Below, one piece after another: positions 11,389 through 21,584 of a DNA stretch of 64,000 nucleotides. The DNA comes from Liolophura sinensis (Eukaryota; Mollusca; Polyplacophora; Chitonida; Chitonidae). The stretch is from NCBI RefSeq assembly GCF_032854445.1, contig NC_088307.1, forward strand, positions 8,692,017-8,756,016, written 5' to 3'. Below the pieces are notes generated by a model. That model worked only from the letters and a program-made list of their open reading frames with translations. It had not been told where the DNA came from and searched no databases. The number at the start of each line of letters is the position of its first letter. The first letter of the stretch is position 1. The position numbers and the translations under genes were made by a program.

Positions 11389-11888
11389 TTTATTAGTTTC
11401 ACTACACATTGACACCCCTAACTGTGTTCTTCCCGCCCATACAGTAATTCTCTCCCTAGTTGTTTAGCCTTTTTGTTCGTTCATGTAATGCTTGAAATAC
11501 AAGAAATTAATAGTCAATACATCTTAGACCCGAATCGCCAGCACGTGTAAAACGGTATATGCCATTGGTGGAAGAAAAACGGCAGTTTCATCGTGCTGCA
11601 GTGTCAAGTCATCGAAGCCCTCTGTACTCTAACGAATGTAGAGCGAGTGACATTTCATAAACCTAGGTCACATAGCGCTATTTCACGAATTCTACAAATT
11701 GTATTATGAAAAAAAAAAAAACGTTTGTGTTCTTTTCGTTCGTGTAGCTGGACTAATTCAACCTGTCCGATTCGGCCGATGGCACCGTGTGATCGCGGCT
11801 TTACGTCCACTGCTTATTATCTCCAAGTACACCCGAACAGTGAGAGCGTGGAGTCTAGAAATTTATTTGGTTGATGTTTCACGTATAT
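11389..11888. other. no gene recognised
   Basis: Unique-looking sequence with an A12-type run near 11710; no supported exon. Confidence 0.4.
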
Positions 11889-12045
11889 GACCGTGGGCGG
11901 CATTATGGTGGGAGGAAACCCGGCAGTGCCCCGGGGAAACTGACGACCATCCGCGGGTTGCTCTCCACGTAAGCCCGGAGAGGATGCCAGCATGAGCAGG
12001 GGTTGAACTCACAGCGACCGCATTGGTGACAGGCTTCTGGGTCGG
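11889..12045 (-). mobile_element. SINE-A fragment, inverted
   Basis: Reads on the minus strand from CCAGAAGCCTGTCACCAATG through GTTCAACCCC to CCATAATGCCGCCCACGGTC; the tail and outer head are missing. Confidence 0.85.
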
Positions 12046-12499
12046 CTTTTGAAAAAGGCTCGTCCTCATTAAGTTCGATGCTACAAATCGCACCGTCTGC
12101 ACGCTGCTTGGCACAACTTGTAGGTATACCTCCGTAGTTTCTTCGTTGTTCTGTTTAGTGCCCAGTAAATGTAGATACGCTCAAGACAGTAACTGAACTG
12201 AATGCATGTTGCGCATGGTGTTTTCCGCAGGGCGTTATAGCGAGTCTACGCCATACATTTGCCGACACTGAGACCAGGGGCCAGTTGTTTCAGCTTGCTA
12301 CATCAGGAGACACCGTCGCAACGCAACTGAATTAACGTTGAAAGACATATACTTTTACAGTGAAATAATCCAAAATATAAGTCAAAAAAAAAAAAAAAAA
12401 GACGAGAGTGTGAAAAATCTCAGAAGTTCGCTGACTCCAAACGAATCGAGAAAAATACATGATGCCAATAATAATGTGACTTTGGAGGCTTAAGGGACC
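12046..12499. other. no gene recognised
   Basis: Contains GGGGCCAGTTGTTTCAGCTT at about 12277, similar in style to ends of GGGCC-type small TIR elements seen elsewhere in the window, but no matching right end was found. A poly-A run lies at about 12385. Confidence 0.35.
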
Positions 12500-13315
12500 G
12501 AGTGATTATAGCGTGCTGTAGTCTATTTCTTTTAGCGAGTGGCCTGTATTCATCCATCTGTGAAATCAGTCATACGCTCTACAAAAATTGCCTTTAGGCA
12601 GTGGCAGGTAACAACACAAGCTGTACACATTGGTATGTTGAACGCCCATATTATTGCAAAGAAAATGTAGTTAAAATACTCCATGAGCTTTTAGTTTCCA
12701 AGGCAAGAACGTCATACGTGACGTCATAATCATTCAGTAGCAAGTTGCATGCTGGATATTGGGCATGGTGAGTAATTTGTTCTACAATTGCAGCAATAAG
12801 TAGTTAGAACAAACTCCACGCGGTGACACAGCGCACACTACTGTCTCTGCAGTAGGCTACATAGCTTTAATTTCTTAACATTTCTAAATGTTTTCTGCCG
12901 TGAGATCGTATACCACAAGGGATAACATAAAATTCATTTATTAAAGTTATATTATACTAAAACGTGCAGACAATATCAGTATAAGTCAATAGCAGTTTAG
13001 GTAACTGGTGTCACAGTCCGTAGAAATATGCTGAACACCTGCCCAATATCCAGCACGCCACTGGTTTTTTTTAATAATTCTGACGTCACGAGGCAATGGG
13101 TTACTTGCCGAATTTGGGCCTTAACGTTATAAATTAGAAAAAAGTGTTTTAACTATATTTTCCTTGGAAGAGCATGAACTTCCAACATGTCGACGTGTAG
13201 AACGTGTGTCGTTACTTTTCACTGACTAAAGCTACTTTTAGTGGCGAGTGTGGCTGATTTTACAGACAGCTGAATACATGCGACTCGCTGAAAGAAATGG
13301 ACTATAGCGCAGCAC
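12500..13315. mobile_element. fold-back element with long inverted arms
   Basis: The left arm (about 12500-12800) and right arm (about 13000-13315) are inverted copies. Matching landmarks include GCTGGATATTGGGCA at about 12752 against TGCCCAATATCCAGC at about 13039, TGACGTCA blocks in both arms, and the outer AGTCTATTTCTTTTAGCGAG against CTCGCTGAAAGAAATGGACT. The arms flank about 200 bp with no coding sequence. Divergence and small indels between arms suggest age. A related single arm lies at about 19695-19941. Confidence 0.75.
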
Positions 13316-13321
13316 AGTGAC

Positions 13322-13430
13322 TCAGGAGCCTCACACCAAATCCTTCCAGTTCAAGTCCAGCTCAGGCCGGCTTTCTCTCCGGTCGTAGGTGAAAGGATAC
13401 ATGTGTAAATAAAAAAAATAAATAAATAAT
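13322..13430 (+). mobile_element. SINE-A fragment with internal deletion
   Basis: B-box region (CAGTTCAAGTCCAGCTC) and the adjoining GGTCGTAGGTGAAAGG are joined directly to an AAATAAATAAAT tail; the core is absent. Confidence 0.75.
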
Positions 13431-13611
13431 GTAACCATAGCCAGCTGAATCTGAGTATAATATAACACGGCTGAAATCAACTCTGGTCCGTTCGCAAATC
13501 TGCAAGCTTTTAAAAGGTCTGATTGGTGTTTTACACTGAATAGTTCACTGATACGGTTACTGTCGAACCGGGATGGAATGGGAACAAGTTCGATGTATAC
13601 TATATCGGTGG

Positions 13612-14147
13612 ATGGGGGCCTCCGTGGCCGAGAGGGTTAGCACTTCAGCGCGGCACAATGGCCCAGTAACCTCTCGTCAATACGGTCGGGGCCTCCGTGG
13701 CTCAGTTGGTTAGCGCGCTAGCGCAGCGTAATGACCCAGGAGTCTCTCACCAATGCGGTCGCTGTGAGTTCAAGTCCAGCTCATGCTGGCTTCCTCTCCG
13801 GCCGTACGTGGGCAGGTTTGTCAACAACCTGCGGATGGTCGTGGGTTTCCCCCGGGCTCTGCCCGGTTTCCACCCACCACAATGCTGGCTGCCGTCGTAT
13901 AAGTGAAATATTCTTGAGTACGGCGTAAAACACAAATCAATTAAATCAATACGGTGACTGTGATTTCAAGTTCAGTTCTTGCTGGCTTCCTCTCCGCCCG
14001 CACCTGGGAAGGTCTACCAGCAACCTTCGGATGGTCGTGGGTTTCTCACAGGCTCTGTCACGTTTCCTCCCACCATATAATGGTGGCTGTCGTCAAATAA
14101 GTGATGTATTTTTGAGTACAGCGTAAAGCACCAGTCAAATAAATAAA
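13612..14147 (+). mobile_element. older SINE-A copy, split by a younger SINE-A
   Basis: The 5' part (13612-13686) holds the head with GGCCTCCGTGGCCGAGAGGG; the 3' part (13946-14147) resumes at ACGGTGACTGTGATTTCAAG and runs to the AAATAAATA tail. Target duplications of TATATCGGTGG are seen at 13601-13611 and 14148-14158, so the two parts are one insertion. Confidence 0.92.
13687..13945 (+). mobile_element. full-length young SINE-A nested in an older SINE-A
   Basis: Complete SINE-A: tRNA-like head (GGCCTCCGTGGCTCAGTTGG, B-box-like GTTCAAGTCC), core, and the GTACGGCGTAAAACACAAATC end. It is flanked by the 10-bp duplication TCAATACGGT at 13677-13686 and 13946-13955. It is almost identical to 18874-19144, which argues for recent activity. 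Confidence 0.95.
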
Positions 14148-14158
14148 TATATCGGTGG

Positions 14159-14914
14159 GTCATGTATTGCACTGGTACCGTACAAACAACGGATGTCCGG
14201 TCGATGGATTACGCCCAATTGGCATTTCAGGAGTTCACGCGAGCTCACGCAGGTTTTTGGCAGGACGTAGGTAAAAGGCGTGATTTTACGGCAGTTGCTA
14301 GATTGAATATACGTCTTGCATAGATGAGTCTGTCGACAATGACACTGTTCGTAGCTTCCTTAAAATCATGTTTTTTCGTCGCGTTAGTTTGCAAGAGCCC
14401 CAACCTTATGTCGCCTAAACCTGCGTTATCTCGCGAGACTCATGAAATGCCGATGGGACTTGTATTTTCTTTAAAAATATGGTATACCCATTATAAAGAT
14501 CAAGCAATTTATTGCTCAGATAGTACATACTCCACGTACAACTCGTCATAATGTATATTTATGTCTGATAAAAAAATAATAATAAAAAAAAATTATTGGC
14601 ATCCTAGAATCAAAAATTAATATTCATACAAATCCATGCATCATATTAAAATGGGCATAAATGTAATAAATGTAATGAAAAATAAAATACATGTAAGTAG
14701 GGAACAAGCTGAATAATCGCTTGTAGTCATGCTGTGGCACATATCGTGCCGTTGACACGTCGTTTCCATGAACTACGTATTCTGACGTCAACATCTGTAT
14801 TATCGCCACGATACAAGGCTGCCATATTGCCGAAGCACGTGGCGTTAAGGTATAATCACCCATTCATTCCAGTTGTTTGTCTCTGGTGTATATACCTTAT
14901 GATCTAGACTATTT
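14159..14914. other. no gene recognised
   Basis: Short open frames only; A-rich run near 14570-14595. No exon with paired splice sites recognised. Confidence 0.4.
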
Positions 14915-15178
14915 CGATTGCTATGGAGCATCCGCCTCGAAGGTGGGAGACCTGGGATCAAACCGGGGTGGGGTCAAACCGAAGACTTTTAAAAATGGTA
15001 CTTGCTGATGCCTCGCTTGGCGCTCAGCACTATGGTGTCTTTCCCATGATACTTCATTGGCGGCAGCACTTTGACGGAATGGATTCGCCCTGCCACAAGA
15101 GAACACAGTGTATATGTACACACACCTATTGATTCCTCAACCTCTGAAAACATTTTTCAGTACGACGTAAAACACACA
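14915..15178 (+). mobile_element. SINE-C copy, near full length
   Basis: tRNA-like head with GGAGCATCCGCCTCGAAGG and a B-box-like GGGATCAAACC, then the body GACTTTTAAAAATGGTACTTG, CGCTTGGCGCTCAGCACT, GATACTTCATTGGCGGCAGC, and the end CAGTACGACGTAAAACAC. Same family as 54690-54910 and 63479-63780. Confidence 0.85.
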
Positions 15179-15486
15179 TAGTCCTTTTCAACTGGCATGT
15201 TTTTTTAATAGCTGCCTCGCCATTCCATACATGTTGCAGGGTGGTAGTACATGTTGTAGCTGAATGTTGTATAGCATTTCGCAATGGAGCACTTTTCCGG
15301 ACACAATGGTAACTGAGGTCCGAGCCGAAGTAACTAGTGTTCTCGTGAAGTGGATGAGGAATATCTCTCAATTTGGTCTTTACAATAGCAGGATAATGAA
15401 TGTACATTTTCACATCACCATAAAAATTAGAATTAGCGTATACACCCCCAGACCTCTATAGGTCAAGGCTATAACAGAAAATAGAA

Positions 15487-15990
15487 GATTTTCGAGATCG
15501 CACTCTTTTATCCCTGAAGGTAAAAATTGTTCTTTCTGTACCGTGTGACAGAAATGCTAGGCAACTATTTTTGATCACTCACACATACTACAACAATGGG
15601 GCCTGGTAATATTTCACAGAAAGTTATTTAGAGGAGACAAACGGTGCAAAAAAATTAACATTTGTAAACTCATGAAGTTCCTTACTGAAAGCCGTGTGAT
15701 TTGTGTATCTAGAACCTGTGTGATTTGTGTATCCAGAACCCGTGTGATTTGTGTATCCAGAACCCGTGTGATTTGTGTATCCAGAACCCGTGTGATTTGT
15801 GTATCCAGAACCCGTGTGATGTGTGTATCCAGAACCCGTGTGATTTGTGTATCCAGAACATGACGAGACTTGTGATCCTGAAAATTAATGTCAACAAAAT
15901 TTGCCTAAAATTGTTGACAAGTCAGAGGATAGAGAAGGACTATTTCAATCTTTAACGACAAAAGAGTTCGAACTTGAAACCCCTTTATTC
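15487..15990. mobile_element. putative TIR element enclosing a 24-bp minisatellite
   Basis: The left end TTTTCGAGATCGCACTCTTT and the right end, inverted as TTTCAAGTTCGAACTCTTTT, form imperfect inverted repeats. The left 100 bp is repeated at 5776-5870. No coding sequence lies inside. Confidence 0.45.
15690..15862. repeat. 24-bp minisatellite, about 7 copies
   Basis: Unit GTGTGATTTGTGTATCCAGA plus ACCC. Because 24 is a multiple of three, several frames stay open across it; none is a convincing gene. Confidence 0.95.
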
Positions 15991-16367
15991 AGTATACTCA
16001 TTATACAATTATAAACATTGGGTACATGTATATCCACGTCTTAAATTATAGAAACACGCATCGGAGAGAATACATTTTCACAAATGCGCAAATATATTCA
16101 CATTTACAAGTAGCTGATATTCAAGGTAACAGGCAAATTATTTACCTGTAGTGCTCATTTTAGCATTATTGCAGCTATAGAACCAATTTGCTAAACACCT
16201 CACCAAAGAGTCAATGGCATCAGATCAATGTTAAACCTCTGATTGTGGCTAAACAAGATGGGCTGGTGAATAACCGGCATATCTTAACCGTATATAGAGT
16301 CGTCCGCCGTTGTTGAACCCCCTTTTTTGAAACCTTGAATACCTCTGGTAGAGTCACCCGACATTTT
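15991..16367. other. downstream flank of the GPCR locus
   Basis: No exon recognised. The sequence TAGAGTC(A/G)(C/T)CCG recurs at about 16297, 16350 and 16393, indicating a small decayed duplication at the 3' edge of the receptor remnant. Confidence 0.35.
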
Positions 16368-16490
16368 TTAACCCTTGACCTCTCGTAGAGTCACCCGTTT
16401 CTTCCGAATTATCCTCTGGCAGACAAGTTCTCGAAAGGCCTGGCGAAATTTGACGTTAAACATAGTGTATATGAGGTAATGGGCGTAGAT
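16368..16490 (-). pseudogene. TM7-end and helix 8 remnant of the GPCR
   Basis: Forty codons and a stop on the minus strand. IYTMFNVKFRQAFRELVCQR matches the cytoplasmic end of TM7 and helix 8 of amine receptors, followed by a basic tail ending before TAA. The NPxxY motif is altered: HYLIY stands where NPxIY is expected. A CAG just upstream could be a splice acceptor, but TM6 and ECL3 were not found between here and the TM1-TM5 block, and the frame differs from it. Confidence 0.6.
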
Positions 16491-16691
16491 CTGTTATCGC
16501 ATGTCGTTGCGGATTCGCCGATCTCAGGCGAGCTAAAACTAGGTTTGGTACTACATCTAGGTCGAAATGAAGAGTGGGTTGTTGATTGAATGTGAGATTT
16601 ATGTTGGGCGAAGATGTTAGAGTTCTGCCGGTGTAGTGTCCGTAAATTGTTACCCGTCTGTTGAGCTTGCTTCACGAGCACTCTGTTCTCC

Positions 16692-17483
16692 TTAGATTCC
16701 ACTCGTTGACGTGGCGTTCACTGTTTGGTCACTGCAGGCTGTGTCAGACTGACTCGGCTGAGGCATCCTAGATCCGTTAGTTCCATCATTTTTAACCCGT
16801 TCCTTCGCAACTTGGTAAATTTTTAAATTCAGGATAATTATGAAAATAAGAGGAATACAGAACGCTCCGAGTGTGGCGAATAAGACATATCCGAGATCTT
16901 GACTCACCACACAGTAGCCCGTGAACTCGGGGCTTTGCTTGCTGTCCCGCCACCCCAGTAAACGTGGGATCGAGATGCAAAATGAAACACACCAGACTAT
17001 CGCAATCATCAGCACAACTTTATGGGTGGACAGGCGCCTTGTGTAGCCCACGTAAGTCACAGACAGATATCGGTTGAGGGTTATTGCCAGTAGGTGTAAT
17101 ATAGACGCCGTACAACACATGACGTCCATGGACGTCCACATGTCACAAACCCAAGTCTGGAGTCGCCATCGGATGGTGACCTGGTTCTCTATACTTATTG
17201 GCAGCACGAAAACGGCCACCATTAAGTCGGTAACGGCCAACGACAGAATCAAATAATTCCACGTCGTGGCTCTAAGACTCTTCTGTAACAGAATTGCTGA
17301 AATGACGAAGATGTTCCCAAGAATCGTTCCCAGTACGATGGCGCCGAGAACGACACACACGCAAATCATGGACAAGAGGTTGTATGAGTACACAGAGCCC
17401 CAGTCATCCGCCTCGTGAAACTCCTCTGTCGTGACGTCATTCTTGGAGAGTAAGCCGTTCTGAATTCCAGTCGTGTTCAACAT
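16692..17483 (-). CDS. biogenic-amine (5-HT1-like) GPCR, TM1-TM5 only
   Basis: An uninterrupted 263-codon reading frame opens at an ATG in good context (ACACCATGT). NTT near the N-terminus is a possible N-glycosylation site. TM1 has the GN pair, TM2 LAVTD, and TM3 carries the amine-binding Asp in MDVMCCTASILHLL followed by LNRY in place of the usual DRY. TM4 has its Trp (IVWC); TM5 reads GAFCIPLIFIIIL with its Pro. Cys residues at the TM3 start and in ECL2 could form the usual disulfide. The serines that contact catechols or indoles in TM5 are replaced (LFATLGA). The frame ends in the third loop after ATSTSGI, so TM6 and TM7 are absent; a decayed TM7 end lies at 16368-16490. Either the gene is a pseudogene, or it encodes a five-helix truncated receptor, or a TM6 exon lies elsewhere. 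Pseudogenisation seems most likely. Confidence 0.75.
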   Translation of the reverse strand: MLNTTGIQNGLLSKNDVTTEEFHEADDWGSVYSYNLLSMICVCVVLGAIVLGTILGNIFVISAILLQKSLRATTWNYLILSLAVTDLMVAVFVLPISIENQVTIRWRLQTWVCDMWTSMDVMCCTASILHLLAITLNRYLSVTYVGYTRRLSTHKVVLMIAIVWCVSFCISIPRLLGWRDSKQSPEFTGYCVVSQDLGYVLFATLGAFCIPLIFIIILNLKIYQVAKERVKNDGTNGSRMPQPSQSDTACSDQTVNATSTSGI

Positions 17484-17889
17484 GGTGTCTTAATTGTATT
17501 ACACAGGCTTATTGGTCTTGTGCGTCAGATCTCAGAGATTCTTTGTTTGTTTTTTTGTCCCCACAAAATGTCATACACTCTCTGAAATCCATGTTGGGAA
17601 ACTCCTTTTTTGTAGATCAAAACAGAAGACGTTAGCCGAGCCCTATTACGCGGCATACAATAGACCATCATATGCCTATGCTTCAGAACGTGAACCCCAA
17701 ATCAAGCACGCCATGGTAGCCAATGTGTTGCTGTCGACAGTGGTGGACATATAAGTACACTAAACAATAACAACTGAAACTGATTTACAAACTGCATGGA
17801 TCCTTATATTCTCAAAATGCTATTACATGTACCACAGCAAGATCAGGACCTATGTTTCCGGAACGCTCTCCTGCACGATCTAATCAGAT
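17484..17889. other. 5' flank of the GPCR locus
   Basis: No upstream coding exon is needed for the receptor frame. A stretch reading TTTTTGTAGATC (about 17608) and short frames are all that is seen. Confidence 0.35.
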
Positions 17890-18008
17890 AACGGTAGCGG
17901 ACGGTCGTGGGTTTCCCCCCGGGCTCTGCGCGGTTTCCTCCCACCATAATGCTGGTGGCCGTCGTATAAGTGTAATACCCTTGAGTACGGCGTCAAGCAG
18001 CAATCAAA

Positions 18009-18043
<35 letters not shown>

Positions 18044-18044
18044 A
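17890..18044 (+). mobile_element. SINE-A 3' fragment with (AAAT)n tail
   Basis: GGACGGTCGTGGGTTTCC, CCTCCCACCATAATGCTGG, the GTCGTATAAGTG end and about ten AAAT units. Confidence 0.9.
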
Positions 18045-18528
18045 TCCAATGTCCTATTCATTATCATTGAAACTTCGGAAATTTTGGGCCGTTTTTATTA
18101 CTCCTTTAACGGTGTTGTCAAACTTCATAAACAGCTTCCATTTTTCTATTTCTAGCGGAAAAGCAAAACTCTTGTGTTTCCAAATTCGAACAGGACATCT
18201 TCCACTAATATAGCTACTAAAAATTTCATGACTGTGTAATATTGGCTAGGAGGAGGAGACCTTTGATCATATTTCACTCGTGAGTCAGATAAATATTGTT
18301 TTCTGATCTTGGAGACACTGGAATTGTTAGCCCAACTCTGAGAACTATGTTTTGCCCACCGAAAAATGCAAGGTTGGTTTTTAAAGCTATGGAAAAAACT
18401 TTTAAACCACACCACTGAGGCAATAATTCTTTATGAATTGACCATTGTCGATTGGAATATAGCCTGAAACTTGTTGCCTAACTGGTGCAAATTATTCCAT
18501 GGAATGAAGAAGTCGTGTAAAGTAATTC

Positions 18529-18531
<3 letters not shown>
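18045..18531. other. no gene recognised
   Basis: AT-rich unique sequence; the longest frames are short and unsupported. Confidence 0.35.

Positions 18532-18622
<91 letters not shown>
18532..18622. repeat. (GT)n microsatellite
   Basis: About 44 GT units with a degenerate GCGTGTGT extension to about 18668. Cys-Val and His-Thr frames across it are artefacts. A G10 run follows at about 18702. Confidence 0.98.
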
Positions 18623-18624
<2 letters not shown>

Positions 18625-18873
18625 GTGTGTTTGCGTGTGTGTGTGCATGCCTGTGCGTGCGTGCGTGTAATATAAAATATGCCTCAAAAATGAAATTGTC
18701 GGGGGGGGGGGGAGGAGGTGCGGGTGAATATGTTTTATATATACGATACATACCAAGTGGTCCCAATTACCCTCCACATAAAACTATTTTCCGATACCCT
18801 TTTCTCCTGACAGAAAACATCAAAAAATATTAAAGGCCATATCTGCAAATAACAGTTCATACTCTTTCATCTG

Positions 18874-19144
18874 GGGGGCCTCCGTGGCTCAGTCGGTTAA
18901 AGCGCTAGCGCAGCGTAATGACCCAGGAGTCTCTCACCAATGCGGTCGCTGTGAGTTCAAGTCCAGCTCATGCTGGCTTCCTCTCCGGCCGTACGTGAGA
19001 AGGTCTGTCAGCAACCTGCGGATGGTCGTGGGTTTCCCCCGGGCTCTGCCCGGTTTCCACCCACCACAATGCTGGCTGCCGTCGTATAAGTGAAATATTC
19101 TTGAGTACGGCGTAAAACACCAATCAAAAAAAAAAAAAAATCAA
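18874..19144 (+). mobile_element. full-length SINE-A with 11-bp target duplication
   Basis: Head GGGCCTCCGTGGCTCAGTCG, B-box-like GTTCAAGTCC, core and a poly-A tail. TCTTTCATCTG flanks it at 18863-18873 and 19145-19155. Near-identical to 13687-13945. Confidence 0.95.
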
Positions 19145-19155
19145 TCTTTCATCTG

Positions 19156-19694
19156 ACATTTGCAGCATTCCCATGTTTTCCTCCTGTCGCCTTCATGCGC
19201 CTCTCCACAAAAGTCTACCACAAGCTCTACACATGATTATATTCTATATTGTTTTAAGAAAACTGCAGTTTGGTTTCGACACCAAGAACTCATTGCCTCG
19301 GCTGACAAGGGCTTTTTGACGAAGGCGTACACCAGTTACACGTACCTAAACTGTTATCTAAACCCTGTTTCTGACACTGCCATATTCGACATTGTTTACA
19401 CGTTTTATTATAATATAACCTTAATAAAACAATTATATTTTATCTCTTGTAGTATATGATCTGACGGCAGTATGGTTTTAGGGTTGGATGTAAGGAATTT
19501 TTTTATATATATATATAAAAACAACAAAGCAAAAACAAAACAAAAAAAAAACAACAATGTAGACTGTATAAGCAGACGGTAGTGTAGGCTGTGTTATTGC
19601 ATGCGTAGTGTTTGTTCTAAACGCATGTTGGTGCAGCTGTAGTAAACCATTTACTCCCCACACTATTACCCAGCATTCCTCTTGTTTTTGTATA
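19156..19694. other. no gene recognised
   Basis: Contains a TATATA-AAAACAACAAAG low-complexity stretch around 19500-19555; no exon supported. Confidence 0.35.
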
Positions 19695-19941
19695 TTTATG
19701 ACGTCATCCAAGGCAATGAGTTTTAAGTTTTAAAAATCAAGCTTATGGGATTTAGTATTGTGAAATAGACACATTTTTTTCTAACTGCATTTACTTTGCA
19801 ATAAATAAATATGGACGTCAAAGATATTAATATTTTTGTGGTGTTATGGTATTATGTGCCAGTAATAATGGTGGTGAGTATGGCTGGTTTTACAGACAGT
19901 TGAATATCGGCGGTAAGTTAAAAGAAATAGACTACAGTTCA
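19695..19941 (+). mobile_element. solo arm related to the 12500-13315 fold-back element
   Basis: GTATGGCTGGTTTTACAGAC, AGTTAAAAGAAATAGACTAC and an upstream TGACGTCATCCAAGGCAATG match the right arm at 13080-13312 in the same orientation. No partner arm was found. It abuts a separate TIR element at 19942. Confidence 0.65.
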
Positions 19942-20338
19942 GGGGCCGCTTGCACAAAGAGATGGCAAGCCTAAATTGGTCATAAAATAACTAAAAACTC
20001 GATCATAACCTTAGCTTACAATCGACACGGTTTGCATGAAGGGATTTTGAGGTACGATAATTGTGACTTACAATCAGGAATTGCAATAGGGTCCACCGTG
20101 ATGTAAAAATGACTTAAACATGAATAGGCTTACCTATACTTGCATTATATGTAGATTGTTAGTTAGTACTTTTCGACAATTTGGCTTACAATCGCAACTG
20201 TAACTTCAAAAATTTACAGTCGCTTTATGATTCCTTTGTGCCAGAGGCGGAACGTATTTTTACAATCACTAAATGTTGGAAACTCAAGTTAATGGCCTAC
20301 AATCGATTGTAGCTACAATCTTTTTGTGCAAGCGGGTC
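19942..20338. mobile_element. 397-bp TIR element with TTACAATCG words
   Basis: The left end GGGGCCGCTTGCACAAAGAG and the right end, inverted as CGACCCGCTTGCACAAAAAG, are terminal inverted repeats. The interior repeats TTACAATCG, CGATTGTA and ACAATC on both strands. No coding sequence, so a non-autonomous DNA transposon is likely. Confidence 0.75.
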
Positions 20339-20755
20339 GGCATTCCTTCCTGGCAGAACATTATGTTATCAGCTTAGAAATGAAGTAAGAGAGGAAAAAG
20401 TAACAAGAGTAGCGCGTGGCAGTAGGAGATATGCACCACACTCGAGAAATAATCTGTTGACTTTAGCAGAAAAGTTTGTTGTCTGAGTTATATTAGAATG
20501 TGTTATGTTTTTATATACAGTGGGTCTCCTACTTGTCATAATCAAAATAAATGCGCTCTCCTAAAACACACGTCTTAACAGTGAGTAAATAACAGGTTTT
20601 TGGCGTGTAACAGTTAAATATTGGTCAAATTTGGATTCACGCTTTTAAAGTTCAAATGTTCAGTTTGGAATGCCCTTTTTTTCATTAATGAAATGTGAAT
20701 TTTTAACTGTAAACCGGTAAGTTAAATGCTTTTCTTCGAGGAACACGCCAAAAGC
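20339..20755. other. no gene recognised
   Basis: Unique-looking sequence with no paired splice sites around an open frame. Confidence 0.35.
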
Positions 20756-21226
20756 TTATTTAGATGTATATAGGCCTATAGCGGGAACTTTTCTGGCGCA
20801 CTTCTTCTTGGAGGTGATCGTGAGATCGAAGCCAGTTCCGACCTTCAGCTTGCAGGTAGGATCCTCCAGGTGATCGGAACCGGTGGCGTCCAATCGCCTT
20901 CTCTCTAACTCGCATGTCATATGAAAATCCCAGGAACGCACCAGTTGGCGATTTTTTTTTACACCGACACGAAAACATGAGCGCTCGACTTTTTTTGTTT
21001 CATTTGTGCCCGCGATATTCTGTAGCACATCCATATCATGGAAATTTGTCACGTGCAGGTGACTTTTTATCGCCGTTCTCGCGCCTGGAAAAACTCGTGC
21101 GGATTTTGATACTGGAGGTAGCCAGATGACGGCTTCCATAACAGATACATCTGTTGGGTCCGAGTGGGTTAGGTTTAGCAAAATGTTATTCCGCCAAGCA
21201 TGGCCCAAAACCAATGCCAACGCCAA
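20756..21226 (-). CDS. unassigned 156-codon open frame
   Basis: Not recognised. The frame is free of low complexity and has a basic C-terminal part (ITSKKKCARKVP) and an acidic/polar middle (HDMDVLQNIAGTNET). Candidate AG acceptors lie just upstream (around 21240-21270), so it could be a terminal exon rather than a whole gene; no signal peptide, membrane segment or known motif is seen. Base composition is more GC-rich than the surroundings, which mildly favours coding. It may equally be chance. Confidence 0.2.
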   Translation of the reverse strand: MALALVLGHAWRNNILLNLTHSDPTDVSVMEAVIWLPPVSKSARVFPGARTAIKSHLHVTNFHDMDVLQNIAGTNETKKVERSCFRVGVKKNRQLVRSWDFHMTCELERRRLDATGSDHLEDPTCKLKVGTGFDLTITSKKKCARKVPAIGLYTSK

Positions 21227-21584
21227 ACCTGATGCTGTTACCTGTACCTGCGCTTGTCAGATATGTCAAGGCCGACCTGATAGAAAGCCCGTATGAATGC
21301 GGCTGAATGCAAAAGCTAGAAGGTATATCAATGATCGACTGGTTTAAACGACAAACGCAGTAAAAAAATTTTAAAAAATCCGTCTTTGCTGGATTTAAAA
21401 GAAACTACAGACTCTCCAGGTGATACATCTGACCTGGACTTGTACAAAGACCATAACAGTTTCCTTGTCACGCTGATATTATTGCCGTGACTCCAATGAC
21501 CACGCCGTTGTTCAGAATTATTGTACAAGCTTTTCTGTTTGTGTGTAGCATTCTTCAGTCATATGACGACAAGCAGTCATCAGG

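Noticed and set aside
13688-13760. tRNA gene candidates at SINE heads (also 18874, 41386-41458 and 63479)
   Set aside because: A- and B-box-like motifs exist, but cloverleaf pairing is poor and each is joined to a SINE body.
13697-13906. A conserved 69-codon protein also present at 18884-19093
   Set aside because: It is the translation of two near-identical young SINE-A copies.
18471-18833. Cys-Val and His-Thr rich proteins
   Set aside because: They are translations of the (GT)n microsatellite.
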